Shown here in pieces: positions 63,061-63,176 of a stretch of DNA of 63,176 nt. The stretch is taken from the NCBI GenBank assembly GCA_030849065.1, contig JASAON010001574.1:1-63176 (forward strand), in the 5' to 3' direction. The notes beneath the pieces are model-generated. The model did not search any database. It was not told the origin of the DNA and saw nothing but the letters and a program-made list of their open reading frames with translations. Made by a program: the position numbers and the translations under genes. Numbering within the stretch: position 1 is the stretch's first letter; each line of letters starts with the position of its first letter. Source of the stretch: Jaenimonas drosophilae. Its lineage: Eukaryota > Euglenozoa > Kinetoplastea > Trypanosomatida > Trypanosomatidae.

Positions 63061-63176
63061 GATTTGTGTGTGTGTGTGTGTTGTTGTTGTCAGGAAGGAG
63101 GTTACGCCGACGGAGAGGCTGCGATCCAATCTGGAAAAGAGTAGAACACGAACGATGCGCTGCTGCTCTGGTGGCG
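63061..63176. other. 5' flank of porin-like gene at window edge
   Basis: A GT/GTT microsatellite (63066-63090) lies directly upstream of the start codon. The window ends 116 nt from the ATG, so the splice acceptor may lie just outside. Confidence 0.45.

Noticed and set aside
1..63176. tRNA, snRNA, 5S rRNA or spliced-leader RNA genes.
   Set aside because: I found no convincing A-box/B-box pair or known RNA core by eye; a covariance-model search would decide.
1..63176. CRISPR arrays, insertion sequences, bacterial operon signals.
   Set aside because: No spaced direct repeats, transposase or Shine-Dalgarno pattern; the gene set is eukaryotic.

Overview
The window looks like nuclear DNA of a kinetoplastid flagellate. 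A free-living bodonid such as Bodo saltans fits best, but the species call is inference. The reasons are: long, intronless, closely spaced genes almost all on one strand; pyrimidine tracts plus AG just upstream of start codons, as expected for spliced-leader trans-splicing; a flagellar gene set (delta-tubulin, CFAP58, DNAAF1, a CCDC81-like protein); and receptor-type adenylate-cyclase-like genes.

Layout. About 1-6.7 kb (+ strand) holds a decaying tandem array of at least three receptor-cyclase-like genes. Copy A (about 120-740) and copy C (about 6240-6681) are relics. Copy B (2027-5291) is nearly complete but is interrupted by an in-frame TGA, an out-of-frame G-run and an N-containing join. 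About 6.7-7.28 kb is a GC-rich, G-run-rich convergent strand-switch zone. From 7.28 kb to the right end every recognisable gene is on the minus strand, as one polycistronic unit running right to left.

In transcription order the unit holds: a VDAC/porin-like mitochondrial protein; two identical uS2 (40S SA) genes; a CCDC81-like HU-domain protein; an RGG protein; an S4/RsuA-like pseudouridine-synthase-family protein; NOB1; a small membrane protein; a gamma-carbonic-anhydrase-like protein; a coiled-coil protein; CFAP58; a two-TM protein; delta-tubulin; a PSP1-domain protein; then a 6.7-kb gene-poor gap. After the gap come a J-domain protein, a 1861-aa multi-C2 protein with Arg/Ser repeats, an ALKBH6-like dioxygenase, an IMPACT/YIH1 homologue, methylthioribose-1-phosphate isomerase, a divergent ferrochelatase-like protein, a coiled-coil protein, VPS8, an exosome RNase-PH-like subunit and DNAAF1.

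As usual in kinetoplastids the genes of the unit are not a functional operon. Several serve the flagellum, others the mitochondrion or ribosome assembly. The most unusual items are the receptor-cyclase array with its metal-site substitutions, the ferrochelatase-like protein lacking expected active-site motifs, the uS2 pair whose identity stops at the CDS edges, and the gene-poor gap with an exact 21-nt T-rich repeat and a 16-bp hairpin. Many initiation codons were moved inward from non-ATG codons to the first ATG.
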